From Croceitalea rosinachiae (GTDB taxonomy: Bacteria > Bacteroidota > Bacteroidia > Flavobacteriales > Flavobacteriaceae), in the NCBI RefSeq assembly GCF_031846445.1, contig NZ_JAVRHR010000002.1, forward strand, positions 992,001 to 1,056,000: DNA of 64,000 nucleotides, given 5' to 3'. The position numbers and the translations under genes are program-made. Positions within the stretch are counted from its first letter, which is position 1; each line of letters opens with the position of its first letter. The notes under the pieces were generated by a model. It saw only the letters and a program-made list of their open reading frames with translations, did no database searches and was not told the origin of the DNA. Positions 10,601 to 18,226 of the stretch are shown one piece after another.

Positions 10601-10905
10601 TGACTACTGAAGATGGAAACTTTGTATCCGAATCCTTTATAGCTATTATCACTAATGATATCGCCGAAGGTGTTAAAGTTTATCCGAATCCAGCTCTTTC
10701 CAATACAAATGTCAATATTGTTGGTATTGAAAATGGTACTTATGAAATGGCTCTTTATTCTTTATCAGGTAGTTTGGTGTTACAGAAGACCATTGAAATT
10801 AAAGGAAATTATAATATTTCGCTTAATAATTTAACTGAAGGTCTTTATTTATTGAACTTAAGAAATATTGATAATCTTTATGTAGAAAAAATATTTATTA
10901 GATAA
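7648..10905 (+). CDS. Secreted DUF5060 glycan-active protein with CBM-like and Big_2 domains, T9SS sorting signal
   Basis: The 1085-residue protein starts with a signal peptide (about 1-23). A DUF5060 beta-sandwich follows (about 28-125; WHTVTLSFNGP, FTPNETGSWSYSSSF). A large catalytic-like region at about 140-510 has a TIM-barrel feel (AFSFLTMNVKGDGKDVWPWI, HHLVLNWNMGEENTQ, WVVANDEQGG). An Asp/Gly-rich linker (about 600-625) leads to a carbohydrate-binding-like domain (about 630-815) and two nearly identical Ig-like Big_2 repeats (about 829-1003). The protein ends with a type IX secretion type A sorting domain (VKVYPNPALSNTNVNIVG to the end). It is therefore probably exported to the cell surface and acts on a polysaccharide. 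Acid residues such as the Glu pair in MGEEN and NDEQGG are candidates for catalysis, but I cannot name a GH family. It converges on and overlaps purC by 8 bases. Confidence 0.85.
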   Translation: MKILTPHLTVILMLFFCNIITSQSTISGELKKWHTVTLSFNGPMVTETDDTNPFLEYRLNVTFTSPSGKTWLVPGFYAADGNAAQSSSSSGNVWQVRFTPNETGSWSYSSSFRTGNNIAVSLDNNAGSPTFFDGDSGNFSISASNKNIPDNRAKGRLNYIGEHYLQFEETNEYFIKAGSDSPENMLAFGDFDNTKNSKNWSPHIGDWQTGNPTWGNEKGKGLIGAINYLSNKGMNAFSFLTMNVKGDGKDVWPWIAANNGDFDGDSGNDANNRLRYDVSKLEQWEILFSHADAKGMFLHFKTQETENDQLLDGGELGTQRKLYYRELIARFGHHLVLNWNMGEENTQTDNQRKEMAEFFKDLDPYGHHIVIHTYPNQQNQVYNPLLGNASEYTGPSIQSGINNIHNDVKKWVIDSRNSGKKWVVANDEQGGAQVGVAADANYSGDKGSQGDNRNDVRDKVLWGTLMAGGSGVEYYFGYGTGETDLTAQDFRSRDTKWSDAKIAIDFFKENIPFWEMQSDDGLTSDNNDYCFVKDGEVYLVYLPDGGSANLDLSNVNGTFSIKWFDPRNGGNLNDGSVTEITGGGNKSIGNPPSNDSSDWTVLIEKTSDDGDGNDDSDMGDNSDGNCNVDYVENDGLVVIEVENLEVGNGWVEKNSISGFSGTSYLEWEGGDNFNSPGIGLITTQIQINSPGTYLFRWRSKVGEGNNSTESNDSWLRFPDADDFFGEKNNGSIVYPNGSGKTPNPNGSSSDGWFKVFLSGTTDWTWSTNTSDNDSHKIYVSFDKPGTYTLEIAGRSNHHLLDRIVLSNDFANATDLSLEESICNENTGGEAVAVSSISLSPENPTITIDDSLELIAEVLPANATNKAITWSSGDGTIAIVNDDGTVTGVSEGTVTITVTTEDGSFTSESLVTVISGMEAVAVSSISLSPENPTIAIDASLELIAEVLPANATNKAVSWSSDDETIATVDDNGTVTGVSEGTVTIIVTTEDGNFVSESFIAIITNDIAEGVKVYPNPALSNTNVNIVGIENGTYEMALYSLSGSLVLQKTIEIKGNYNISLNNLTEGLYLLNLRNIDNLYVEKIFIR
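10132..10659 (+). repeat. Tandem 264-base repeat encoding two Big_2 domains
   Basis: Two in-tandem copies begin at 10132 and 10396 with the same bases (GAAGCAGTTGCCGTTTCC) and stay near identical for most of their length. They encode two Ig-like Big_2 domains (AVSSISLSPENPTI... in each). The close DNA match indicates recent duplication or gene conversion. Confidence 0.85.
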
Positions 10906-11860
10906 AAGTAGTTTCATTAAGATATTCCTGAACATTCTGCCCAATCCGTTCTTGAATATTAGAAACATCAGCTTTCACAAAAGCTTCCCCCATAATACTT
11001 TCATAGAGCTCAATGTAACGCTCTGAGACCGATTTAATATATTCATCGTTCATTTCTGGTACTGATTGACCTTCTAGGCCTTGAAACCCTTTAGAAATCA
11101 ACCATTGCCGTACAAATTCTTTAGAGAGTTGCTTTTGGGCTTCACCCCTAGCCTGTCTTTTAGCATAGCCTTCTGCATAAAAATAGCGTGACGAATCCGG
11201 GGTATGGATTTCGTCGATAAGCACAATATTACCATCTTTAGTTTTGCCAAATTCGTATTTGGTATCTACTAGAATCAATCCTTGCTTTGCGGCAATTTCC
11301 GTACCACGTTGAAATAAAGCCCTAGTGTATTTTTCCAAAACCTCATAATCCTCTTTGGAGACAATGCCTTTCTTTAAAATATCAGCTTTTGAGATATCTT
11401 CATCATGATCTCCTTTTTCGGCTTTTGTAGCAGGGGTAATTATTGGCTCAGTAAATTTGTCGTTTTCTTTCATTCCATCAGGCATTGACTCCCCACAAAG
11501 CATTCGTTTGCCCGTTTTATATTCGCGAGCTGCATGACCAGACATATAGCCTCGTATCACCATTTCTACTTTGAAAGGTTCACAAGCTTTACCAACAGCA
11601 ACATTAGGGTCAGGTGTAGCTAATAACCAATTGGGGGCAATATCTTCTGTAACCTGCATCATTTTTGTTGCAATCTGGTTTAAGATTTGCCCTTTATAGG
11701 GAATACCCCTTGGCATTACAACATCAAAGGCTGATAGGCGGTCTGTAGCCACCATCACCAAAATATCATTTTCTAAGGTATAAACTTCCCTTACTTTTCC
11801 TTTATATACCGACTTTTGTCCAGAAAAGTAAAAATCAGTGTCCATTACGGTATTTGACAT
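10898..11860 (-). CDS. purC: SAICAR synthetase (phosphoribosylaminoimidazole-succinocarboxamide synthase)
   Basis: The 320-residue cytosolic enzyme joins CAIR and aspartate with ATP in de novo purine synthesis. N-terminal YKGKVREVYTL and VATDRLSAFDVVMP are the nucleotide-binding and SAICAR-synthetase signatures. MVIRGYMSGHAAREY and LVDTKYEFGKTKDGNIVLIDEIHTPDSSRY hold the catalytic and Mg-binding residues. The length (longer than the roughly 240-residue E. coli form) fits the type common in Bacteroidota and fungi. It starts 6 bases after the phoH stop, so phoH-purC is an operon. Its 3' end overlaps the convergent DUF5060 gene by 8 bases, with no visible terminator between them. Confidence 0.97.
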   Translation of the reverse strand: MSNTVMDTDFYFSGQKSVYKGKVREVYTLENDILVMVATDRLSAFDVVMPRGIPYKGQILNQIATKMMQVTEDIAPNWLLATPDPNVAVGKACEPFKVEMVIRGYMSGHAAREYKTGKRMLCGESMPDGMKENDKFTEPIITPATKAEKGDHDEDISKADILKKGIVSKEDYEVLEKYTRALFQRGTEIAAKQGLILVDTKYEFGKTKDGNIVLIDEIHTPDSSRYFYAEGYAKRQARGEAQKQLSKEFVRQWLISKGFQGLEGQSVPEMNDEYIKSVSERYIELYESIMGEAFVKADVSNIQERIGQNVQEYLNETTFI

Positions 11861-11866
11861 GCTAAG

Positions 11867-12817
11867 CTAGTTTTGGTGCTCAATATTTTTGTAAGCGTCA
11901 ATAACTTTTTTGACCAATTTATGACGAATGACATCTTTGTCATCCAAATAAATGATACTGATACCTTCAGTGTTTTTTAATATTAGCAAAGCCTCTTTTA
12001 ATCCTGAAATGATACGACGGGGTAAATCTATTTGTCCGGGATCACCGGTCAGTAAAAACTTAGCATTTTTGCCCATTCGGGTCAAAAACATCTTCATTTG
12101 GGCATGCGTGGTATTCTGTGCTTCGTCCAAAATGACAAATGCATTATCTAAAGTACGACCGCGCATAAAAGCCATAGGTGCAATTTGAATAGTTCCATCT
12201 TCTATATACTTTTCTAACTTTTCAGGAGCAATCATATCACGGAGCGCATCATACAAAGGTTGCATGTACGGGTCTAATTTCTCTTTTAAATCACCAGGAA
12301 GAAAACCTAAGTTTTCTCCAGCCTCGACTGCCGGTCTTGTTAGTATAATACGGCGCACCTGCTTTTCTTTTAGAGCTTTTACGGCTAGTGCCACACCTGT
12401 ATAGGTTTTACCTGTACCAGCAGGCCCGATAGCAAAAACCATATCGTGTTTTTTACTGGCATCTACCATTCTGCGTTGATTGGCAGTTTGCGCTTTAATC
12501 AACCTTCCACTAACACCATGAACCAAAACCTCACCACTGGCCTTGGAAGAATTTTCTTGTTCTCCATTACTTGTCAATACCCTTTCAATAGAATTTTGAT
12601 CTAGTTTGTTGTATTTGGCAAAATGCTCGGTAAGCATATCAAAACGCTTATCAAATTCTTCAAGAAGCTCTTCATCACCATAAACTTTAATCTTACTGCC
12701 TCTGGCAACAATTTTAAGCTTTGGGAAATACTTTTTTAATAATTCTATGTTTTCGTTTTGTTGCCCAAAAAAATCTCTTGGGCTAATTTCGGTGAGTTCT
12801 ATTACAAGTTCGTTCAA
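11867..12817 (-). CDS. phoH: PhoH-family P-loop ATPase
   Basis: The 316-residue cytosolic protein has an N-terminal KH-like region (about 25-75) and a PhoH ATPase domain. Walker A is GPAGTGKT (131-138). Walker B is FVILDEAQNT, and SRLGE-like sensor positions appear in MFLTRMGKNAKFLLTGD. PhoH/YbeZ proteins are RNA-linked ATPases that work with the endoribonuclease YbeY in rRNA maturation. In this phylum phoH-purC adjacency is common. A candidate -7 box on the minus strand lies at 12904-12911. Confidence 0.94.
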   Translation of the reverse strand: MNELVIELTEISPRDFFGQQNENIELLKKYFPKLKIVARGSKIKVYGDEELLEEFDKRFDMLTEHFAKYNKLDQNSIERVLTSNGEQENSSKASGEVLVHGVSGRLIKAQTANQRRMVDASKKHDMVFAIGPAGTGKTYTGVALAVKALKEKQVRRIILTRPAVEAGENLGFLPGDLKEKLDPYMQPLYDALRDMIAPEKLEKYIEDGTIQIAPMAFMRGRTLDNAFVILDEAQNTTHAQMKMFLTRMGKNAKFLLTGDPGQIDLPRRIISGLKEALLILKNTEGISIIYLDDKDVIRHKLVKKVIDAYKNIEHQN

Positions 12818-12903
12818 AGAAATTTTACTATTTATGGGGTTTGTGGAATTTAGGAAAAAATTACTCTTCCTTTTTGTTTAATTTTACGTCTTATACTCGT
12901 ACA

Positions 12904-12937
12904 CAAACATAGTCAAAAAAAGCCTTTTTTAGCGCAA
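12904..12937 (-). promoter_or_regulatory. Candidate phoH-purC promoter
   Basis: Read on the minus strand, TATGTTTG (12904-12911) matches the Bacteroidota -7 consensus TAnnTTTG. A TTG (12935-12937) lies 23 bases upstream as a -33 element. It is about 87 bases before the phoH start codon, in the divergent gap to the SAM hydrolase gene. Confidence 0.5.
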
Positions 12938-12956
12938 AAACATATTAACAGACTGC

Positions 12957-13787
12957 ATGGCAATCATTACATTAACGACAGATTTTGGGTACAAAGACCA
13001 TTTTGTTGCAGGCATAAAGGGAACTATTCTAAATGAAGTTCCGAATGCAAATATTGTTGATATTTCTCATGCTGTTTCTCCATTAGATGTGCAAGAATGC
13101 GCATACATCTTGAAAAATGCTTACCCCTATTTCCCAAATGGCACTATCCATATTATTGGCATGGATTCTGAAGTTTCCCCAGAAAATCAACATATTGCAG
13201 CTGAATTGAATGGCCATTACTTTATAGGTGCGAACAACGGGGTTATCTCATTGATTGCAAAAGAACTGAATCTCGACCAATTGGTTGAGATTAACATTCC
13301 GAATACTTCGATAAATTCGTTTCCTTCTATGGAAATATTTACTAAAGTAGCGAGTCACTTGGCAAGAGGAGGCAAACTTGGGGTAGTTAGCAAACCGTTC
13401 AAAAACCTTAAAGAAATTAGGGAATTAGAACCTAGAGTCACCAATGATGGGCGAACAATAATCGGCAATGTAATCTATACTGATAATTATGGTAATGTGG
13501 TTACTAATATTACCAAGGCTATATTTGAGGCCTATAGAAATGGACGAGCTTTTGAAATCATTGCACGGCGTCAAAAAATAACTTCAATACACAATAGCTA
13601 TAATAGCATCATAAATTTTGAACTGCCAGAAAATAAGCGATTAGGACCTAGTGATTTACTCGCATTATTCAATTCTTCAGGATATATTGAGCTCGCTATT
13701 TACAAAAGTGATTTAAAGTCTGTCGGGGGAGCCTCAACTTTATTAGGCCTTAAACATCTTGACATGATAACCATAAACTTTTTATAA
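12957..13787 (+). CDS. SAM hydrolase (DUF62, S-adenosyl-L-methionine hydroxide adenosyltransferase)
   Basis: The 276-residue protein opens with ITLTTDFGYKDHFVAGIKG, the N-terminal signature of the DUF62 family. Members split SAM to adenosine and methionine with water, or in a few cases make 5'-halo-5'-deoxyadenosine. FIGANNGVIS and the C-terminal NVIYTDNYGNVVTNI segment hold the SAM-binding and water-activating Asp/Arg/His set. No long halogenase loop is evident, so hydrolase is the likely activity. It is followed without gap by an ABM-domain protein and then gldF-gldG. Confidence 0.93.
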   Translation: MAIITLTTDFGYKDHFVAGIKGTILNEVPNANIVDISHAVSPLDVQECAYILKNAYPYFPNGTIHIIGMDSEVSPENQHIAAELNGHYFIGANNGVISLIAKELNLDQLVEINIPNTSINSFPSMEIFTKVASHLARGGKLGVVSKPFKNLKEIRELEPRVTNDGRTIIGNVIYTDNYGNVVTNITKAIFEAYRNGRAFEIIARRQKITSIHNSYNSIINFELPENKRLGPSDLLALFNSSGYIELAIYKSDLKSVGGASTLLGLKHLDMITINFL

Positions 13788-14084
13788 ATGTTAGTGCGAA
13801 TTGTAAAATTGACTTTTAAAACAGAAAATATTTCTAGTTTTGAATCGCTTTTTGAGGAAACGAAAAAAAATATTAGAAATTTTGAAGGTTGCACCCTATT
13901 GGAATTGTATCAAGACCAAAAGCATCCTAATATCTTTTTCACTTATAGCTATTGGGAGAATGCAAATAATCTGGAAAGTTACCGAAAATCTGAATTTTTC
14001 AAATCGGTCTGGTCACAAACCAAAGTATTATTTGATGCCAAACCTGAAGCATGGAGCGTAACGAAAAAAGCCATTTTGAGCTAA
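13788..14084 (+). CDS. Antibiotic biosynthesis monooxygenase (ABM) domain protein
   Basis: The 98-residue protein has a single dimeric alpha-beta barrel: VRIVKLTFKTENISSFESLF, then FEGCTLLELYQDQ and FFTYSYWENANNLESYRKSEF. This is the layout of ABM/YgiN-like small proteins, often quinol monooxygenases, though many have no known substrate. It begins at the base after the upstream stop and lies 7 bases before gldF, so it belongs to that operon. Function is unassigned. Confidence 0.85.
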   Translation: MLVRIVKLTFKTENISSFESLFEETKKNIRNFEGCTLLELYQDQKHPNIFFTYSYWENANNLESYRKSEFFKSVWSQTKVLFDAKPEAWSVTKKAILS

Positions 14085-14091
14085 AAATTCT

Positions 14092-14823
14092 ATGATAGCC
14101 ATTTTTAAGAAAGAAATTCAATCGTTTTTCACATCTTCCATCGGGTATTTGATTATTGGGCTATTCCTACTTCTAAATGGGCTTTTTCTCTGGGTATTCA
14201 AGGGTAATTTCAACATCTTTGATTATGGTTTTGCTGATTTAAGTAACTTTTTCCTATTGGCTCCTTGGGTGTTTCTTTTTTTGATTCCTGCAATTACGAT
14301 GAAAAGTTTCTCTGAAGAACATAAACTAGGCACTTTAGAATTACTATTGATTAAACCTGTCAGCATTCTCCAGTTGGTTTCTGGCAAATTTTGGGGTTCC
14401 TTCGCGCTCTGTCTTATTGCGGTCATACCTACTACTATCTACGTCTTTTCAATATCTAGTTTGGGTATAGTAGAGGGTAATTATGATTTTGGAGTGGTAA
14501 TCGGGTCGTATTTTGGATTGTTGTTTCTAATAGCTGCTTATACCAGTATTGGCCTTTTTTCATCTTCTATTTCTGATAATCAGATTCTCTCTTTCATCAT
14601 TGCCATTGTACTCTGCTTCTTCCTCTTTTTTGGATTTGAAGCGCTCGCAACTTTAATTACCGATGGGCATAAGCTGCAAGTAATAAAATCATTTGGGGCT
14701 AAAGCTCATTTCGAAGTTATTGCACAAGGCATCATTGATACTCGAGATATTATCTATTTTTTGGTATTGACTTTCTTTTTTATCTATCTGACTTATGCAC
14801 AACTTAAAAATTTAAACAAATGA
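14092..14823 (+). CDS. gldF: Gliding-associated ABC transporter permease GldF
   Basis: The 243-residue inner-membrane protein has six hydrophobic helices of the ABC-2 type. It opens with IAIFKKEIQSFFTSSIGYLIIG, and the cytoplasmic TMKSFSEEHKLGTLELLLIKPV loop is characteristic of GldF/NosY-like permeases. With GldG and the ATPase GldA (not in this window) it forms an ABC transporter associated with flavobacterial gliding motility and type IX secretion. The stop overlaps the gldG start by 4 bases (ATGA), so translation is coupled. Confidence 0.95.
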   Translation: MIAIFKKEIQSFFTSSIGYLIIGLFLLLNGLFLWVFKGNFNIFDYGFADLSNFFLLAPWVFLFLIPAITMKSFSEEHKLGTLELLLIKPVSILQLVSGKFWGSFALCLIAVIPTTIYVFSISSLGIVEGNYDFGVVIGSYFGLLFLIAAYTSIGLFSSSISDNQILSFIIAIVLCFFLFFGFEALATLITDGHKLQVIKSFGAKAHFEVIAQGIIDTRDIIYFLVLTFFFIYLTYAQLKNLNK

Positions 14824-16490
14824 GAAAAAAGGTCATTCTAAGTTTGTTTAAAGGATTAGGATTCTTGATAGCTACCAACATTCTGGCTAGTTTTATTTAT
14901 GCTCGCTTTGATTTGACTGAAGACAAAAGATATACCCTTTCAGAAGAAGCTATTTCTACTATTGAAAAATTTAATTCCCCCGTAATCATTGATGTTCTAC
15001 TAGAAGGGAATTTACCTGCTGAGTTTGCCAAACTTAAAACTGAAACGATTCTGCTTTTGGAGCAGTTTCAATCGAAGAACGACATCATCCAATTTAACTT
15101 CATTAACCCTTTAAAAGATGTTGAAAATCAACAACAGACCATTGCAGAATTACAGCAATTAGGTTTAATCCCTGCCAATGTAACTATTGAAGAAGATGGA
15201 AAAGTATCAAATGAATTGGTATTTCCATGGGCCATGGTGAATTATGACAATACTACAGTAAAAGTTCCACTATTAAAGAACAAATTAGGTGCTACCTCCG
15301 AAGATCGCATCAACAATTCGGTTCAGCAATTGGAATATGCTTTTGCAGATGCCTTTACCAAATTGGCAATCGAAGAAAAGAAGCGTGTAGCTGTTATTAA
15401 AGGCAATGGTGAGCTTGATGATATTTTTTTGGCCGATTACTTAACCTCTATTCGTGATTACTACAATATCGGTGCGATTACTTTAGATTCTGTTAGTAGT
15501 AATCCGCAAAATGTTTTAGACCAACTAAATAATTTTGACTTGGCATTAATTGCAAAACCAACAGAACCTTTTAGTGATCAAGAAAAATTCATTCTAGATC
15601 AGTATATTATAAATGGCGGAAAGTCTATTTGGCTTATAGACCAAGTTGGCATTGAACTTGACAGCCTTTTTAATAAAGACGGAAGTGCCATAGCACTTCG
15701 CAGAGATTTAAATTTAGATGATTTTTTCTTTAAATATGGTGTTCGAGTCAATCCCGTTTTGATCAATGATCTATACAACACCCCTATTGTATTGGCATCA
15801 GGTGAAGCCAACGACTCACAGTACAATCCACTACCATGGATTTATCATCCAATGGTTTTCTCAAAAAATGACCATCCTATCAACACCAATATTGAAGCAT
15901 CACGATTACAATTTGCAAATTCCATTGATACCATAACCAATCAAAATGATAAAACGATTTTACTACGTTCTTCTCCCTTGTCAAAATCTGATGGTGTACC
16001 AAAGCAAATCAGTCTTTCTATGTTAAACGTTCAACCAAAAAAAGAATCTTATTTAAAAAAAGGAAATCTTCCGTTAGCTGTATTGATTGAAGGAGAGTTC
16101 ATTTCAGCTTTTGCCAATAGGGTCAAGCCAGTTAAACTGAAAAATGCACTAAAAAAAGGTGGTGAAAACCAAATGTTGGTTGTAGCTGATGGCGATATTA
16201 TCAAAAATCAAATTAGAAATAATAGACCACTTGCATTGGGATATGACAAGTGGACCAATAATACTTATGGTAACAAAGAATTCTTGGTCAATAGCATCAA
16301 TTACCTTCTTGATGATACGGGACTTATAAACATTCGAAACAAAAAAGTGACCATTCCACTTTTAGATATCCAAAAAATCAAGAATCAAAAATCAAAATGG
16401 CAACTGATAAACATTGGTGTTCCAGTGACTATCACATTACTCTTGGGGCTTATGTTCAATTTCTTCCGCAAAAAGAAATTTGGTCTTTAG
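14820..16490 (+). CDS. gldG: Gliding-associated ABC transporter component GldG
   Basis: The 556-residue protein has one N-terminal membrane helix (about 8-26), a large periplasmic part of ABC-type uncharacterised/GldG type (YTLSEEAISTIEKFNSPV; KRVAVIKGNGELDDIFLADY), and one C-terminal helix (WQLINIGVPVTITLLLGLMFNFFRKK). This matches GldG of Flavobacterium. It is translationally coupled to gldF. It is thought to stabilise or regulate the gliding machinery; its transported substrate is not known. Confidence 0.95.
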   Translation: MRKKVILSLFKGLGFLIATNILASFIYARFDLTEDKRYTLSEEAISTIEKFNSPVIIDVLLEGNLPAEFAKLKTETILLLEQFQSKNDIIQFNFINPLKDVENQQQTIAELQQLGLIPANVTIEEDGKVSNELVFPWAMVNYDNTTVKVPLLKNKLGATSEDRINNSVQQLEYAFADAFTKLAIEEKKRVAVIKGNGELDDIFLADYLTSIRDYYNIGAITLDSVSSNPQNVLDQLNNFDLALIAKPTEPFSDQEKFILDQYIINGGKSIWLIDQVGIELDSLFNKDGSAIALRRDLNLDDFFFKYGVRVNPVLINDLYNTPIVLASGEANDSQYNPLPWIYHPMVFSKNDHPINTNIEASRLQFANSIDTITNQNDKTILLRSSPLSKSDGVPKQISLSMLNVQPKKESYLKKGNLPLAVLIEGEFISAFANRVKPVKLKNALKKGGENQMLVVADGDIIKNQIRNNRPLALGYDKWTNNTYGNKEFLVNSINYLLDDTGLINIRNKKVTIPLLDIQKIKNQKSKWQLINIGVPVTITLLLGLMFNFFRKKKFGL

Positions 16491-16502
16491 ATGTTGATAA
16501 AA

Positions 16503-16537
16503 TTGTTTTAGAAGAAGACAGTTTTAAAATATCTTTG
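16503..16537 (+). promoter_or_regulatory. Candidate dnaN promoter
   Basis: TATCTTTG at 16530-16537 matches the -7 consensus TAnnTTTG. TTG at 16503-16505 lies 24 bases upstream as a -33 element. The box is about 73 bases before the dnaN start codon. Confidence 0.55.
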
Positions 16538-16610
16538 TTTTCACTGGTTTAGAAAGCTATATCTTCATTTATTGGCTTTAAACCAACAAAGAACCATGTA
16601 AATTGACAAA

Positions 16611-17729
16611 ATGAAATTTATTGTATCAAGCACCTATTTATTAAAACAACTTCAAGTTTTAGGCGGAGTAATCAATAGCAGTAATACACTGCCCATATTA
16701 GATAATTTTCTTTTTGATTTAAGTAAATCCAAATTGACAGTTTCTGCATCAGATTTAGAAACTACTATGAGTTCTGTCCTTAAAGTGGATTCAGAATCAG
16801 AAGGAGCCATTGCGGTGCCTGCCAGATTACTTTTAGATACTTTAAAGACATTTCCAGAGCAACCTCTTACTTTTATTGTTGAAAACAATAATATTATTGA
16901 AATTAGTTCAAACCATGGTAAATATGCATTGGCTTACGCTGATGGTGCAGAATTTCCAAAAGCTGTAGAACTCTCAAATCCAAGCTCTACCGACATAATG
17001 GGCGATATTTTGGCAACAGCAATCAATAAAACTATTTTTGCCGCTGGTAATGACGATTTAAGACCTGTGATGAGTGGTGTCTTTTTTCAGTTTTCATCAG
17101 AGAATTTGACCTTTGTTGCAACAGATGCACACAAGTTGGTAAAATACCAACGAAATGATGTTCAGGCGACGGAAGTAGCAGAGTTTATTATGCCTAAAAA
17201 GCCTTTGAATCTGCTAAAAGGAATTTTAGCGGGCTCAGAATCTGAAGTTAAAATTGAATATAACGAGAGTAATGCTAAATTTACTTTTGATGACACTGAA
17301 CTTATTTGTCGATTGATAGATGGAAAGTACCCGAATTATGAAGCTGTGATTCCAAAAGAAAATCCGAACCAGCTCTCAATTTCAAGAAATCAACTTTTAA
17401 GCTCGGTACGAAGAGTATCTATTTTTTCTAATAAAACGACGCACCAGATTCGGCTTAAAATTGCAGGTGCTGAATTAAATATTTCAGCTGAAGATGTTGA
17501 TTATAGCAATAAAGCTGAAGAACGTTTGTCATGCGCCTATCAAGGTGACGATATGCAGATTGGTTTCAATTCTAGATTTCTGGTTGAAATGTTGAACAAC
17601 TTATCTTCTGATGAAGTTTCATTAGAAATGAGCTTGCCCAATCGTGCGGGAATATTGACCCCAGCTGACGGACTTGATGAAGGAGAACAAGTGACCATGT
17701 TAGTTATGCCAGTAATGCTCAACAGTTAA
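16611..17729 (+). CDS. dnaN: DNA polymerase III beta subunit (sliding clamp)
   Basis: The 372-residue cytosolic protein has the three beta-clamp domains in order: MKFIVSSTYLLKQLQVLGGVI at the start, GVFFQFSSENLTFVATDAHKLV at about 155-180, and MLVMPVMLNS at the end. It forms the ring-shaped processivity clamp for replication and recruits polymerases and MutS/MutL through its C-terminal pocket. It is monocistronic here: it has its own -7 box and a strong terminator 22 bases after the stop. It is not near dnaA, as is normal for this phylum. Confidence 0.98.
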   Translation: MKFIVSSTYLLKQLQVLGGVINSSNTLPILDNFLFDLSKSKLTVSASDLETTMSSVLKVDSESEGAIAVPARLLLDTLKTFPEQPLTFIVENNNIIEISSNHGKYALAYADGAEFPKAVELSNPSSTDIMGDILATAINKTIFAAGNDDLRPVMSGVFFQFSSENLTFVATDAHKLVKYQRNDVQATEVAEFIMPKKPLNLLKGILAGSESEVKIEYNESNAKFTFDDTELICRLIDGKYPNYEAVIPKENPNQLSISRNQLLSSVRRVSIFSNKTTHQIRLKIAGAELNISAEDVDYSNKAEERLSCAYQGDDMQIGFNSRFLVEMLNNLSSDEVSLEMSLPNRAGILTPADGLDEGEQVTMLVMPVMLNS

Positions 17730-17750
17730 ACAAACCAACCCATTATATTG

Positions 17751-17782
17751 AAAAGGTAGTGTCTAATAACACTACCTTTTTT
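17751..17782. terminator. Strong bidirectional rho-independent terminator after dnaN
   Basis: A perfect 12-base stem, AAAAGGTAGTGT (17751-17762) with ACACTACCTTTT (17769-17780), encloses a 6-base loop and is followed by T-rich DNA. The A-run on the left serves the convergent DUF4870 gene, whose stop codon starts at 17781-17783. Confidence 0.9.
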
Positions 17783-18179
17783 ATTTTATAAACTTAATAG
17801 TTAAAAAATATGAAGGTGATTCTCCATTTGCAGCTTTAACAGCATTCACTATTGGTAAAACAAACCCTAATATTCCCACTCCAATTAAAGTTAAAATTCC
17901 CAATCCTAATAATAATATTGCAGGAATACTCAAAACAATATAAAGGAGCATGCTTAATTGAAAGTTAATGATAGATCTGCCATGCTCAGCCATACCGGTA
18001 ACATTATTCTTTGAGCTCAGCCATATTATTAATGGCACTAGAAACCCGCCAAAACCAGTTACATAATGTAATAACTGTGTCAAATGGGTTATAGATACTA
18101 GTGTGTTGTCTTTTCTTAAAACATTTTGATTTACTACTTCCATTTTTGATTGATTTAATGATGTATTTATTGGTAGCAT
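17781..18179 (-). CDS. DUF4870 family membrane protein
   Basis: The 132-residue protein has the family core: a helix at TQLLHYVTGFGGFLVPLIIW, the conserved HGRSIINFQLSMLLYIVL segment, and a final pair of helices (LLGLGILTLIGVGILGFVLPIVNAV). About three membrane helices are predicted by eye. DUF4870 function is unknown. The start could instead be the ATG at 18143 (MEVVNQ), which removes a 12-residue polar leader. It converges on dnaN and shares its terminator. Confidence 0.85.
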   Translation of the reverse strand: MLPINTSLNQSKMEVVNQNVLRKDNTLVSITHLTQLLHYVTGFGGFLVPLIIWLSSKNNVTGMAEHGRSIINFQLSMLLYIVLSIPAILLLGLGILTLIGVGILGFVLPIVNAVKAANGESPSYFLTIKFIK

Positions 18180-18214
18180 TTTTTACAAAAATGTTACAAC
18201 CACAGTCTAATTCG

Positions 18215-18222
18215 TATTTTTG
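18215..18222 (+). promoter_or_regulatory. -7 box of mnmE, close to the start codon
   Basis: TATTTTTG at 18215-18222 fits TAnnTTTG. It ends 5 bases before the chosen mnmE ATG at 18227, so transcription would begin at or next to the start codon, implying a leaderless or near-leaderless message. No clear -33 TTG is seen at the usual spacing. Confidence 0.45.
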
Positions 18223-18226
18223 CCAT

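Noticed and set aside
10038..10652. 204-codon open frame on the minus strand opposite the Big_2 repeats
   Set aside because: It is antisense to strongly protein-like repeats; its sequence is low-complexity Val/Thr/Ser-rich and mirrors the duplicated DNA rather than a gene.
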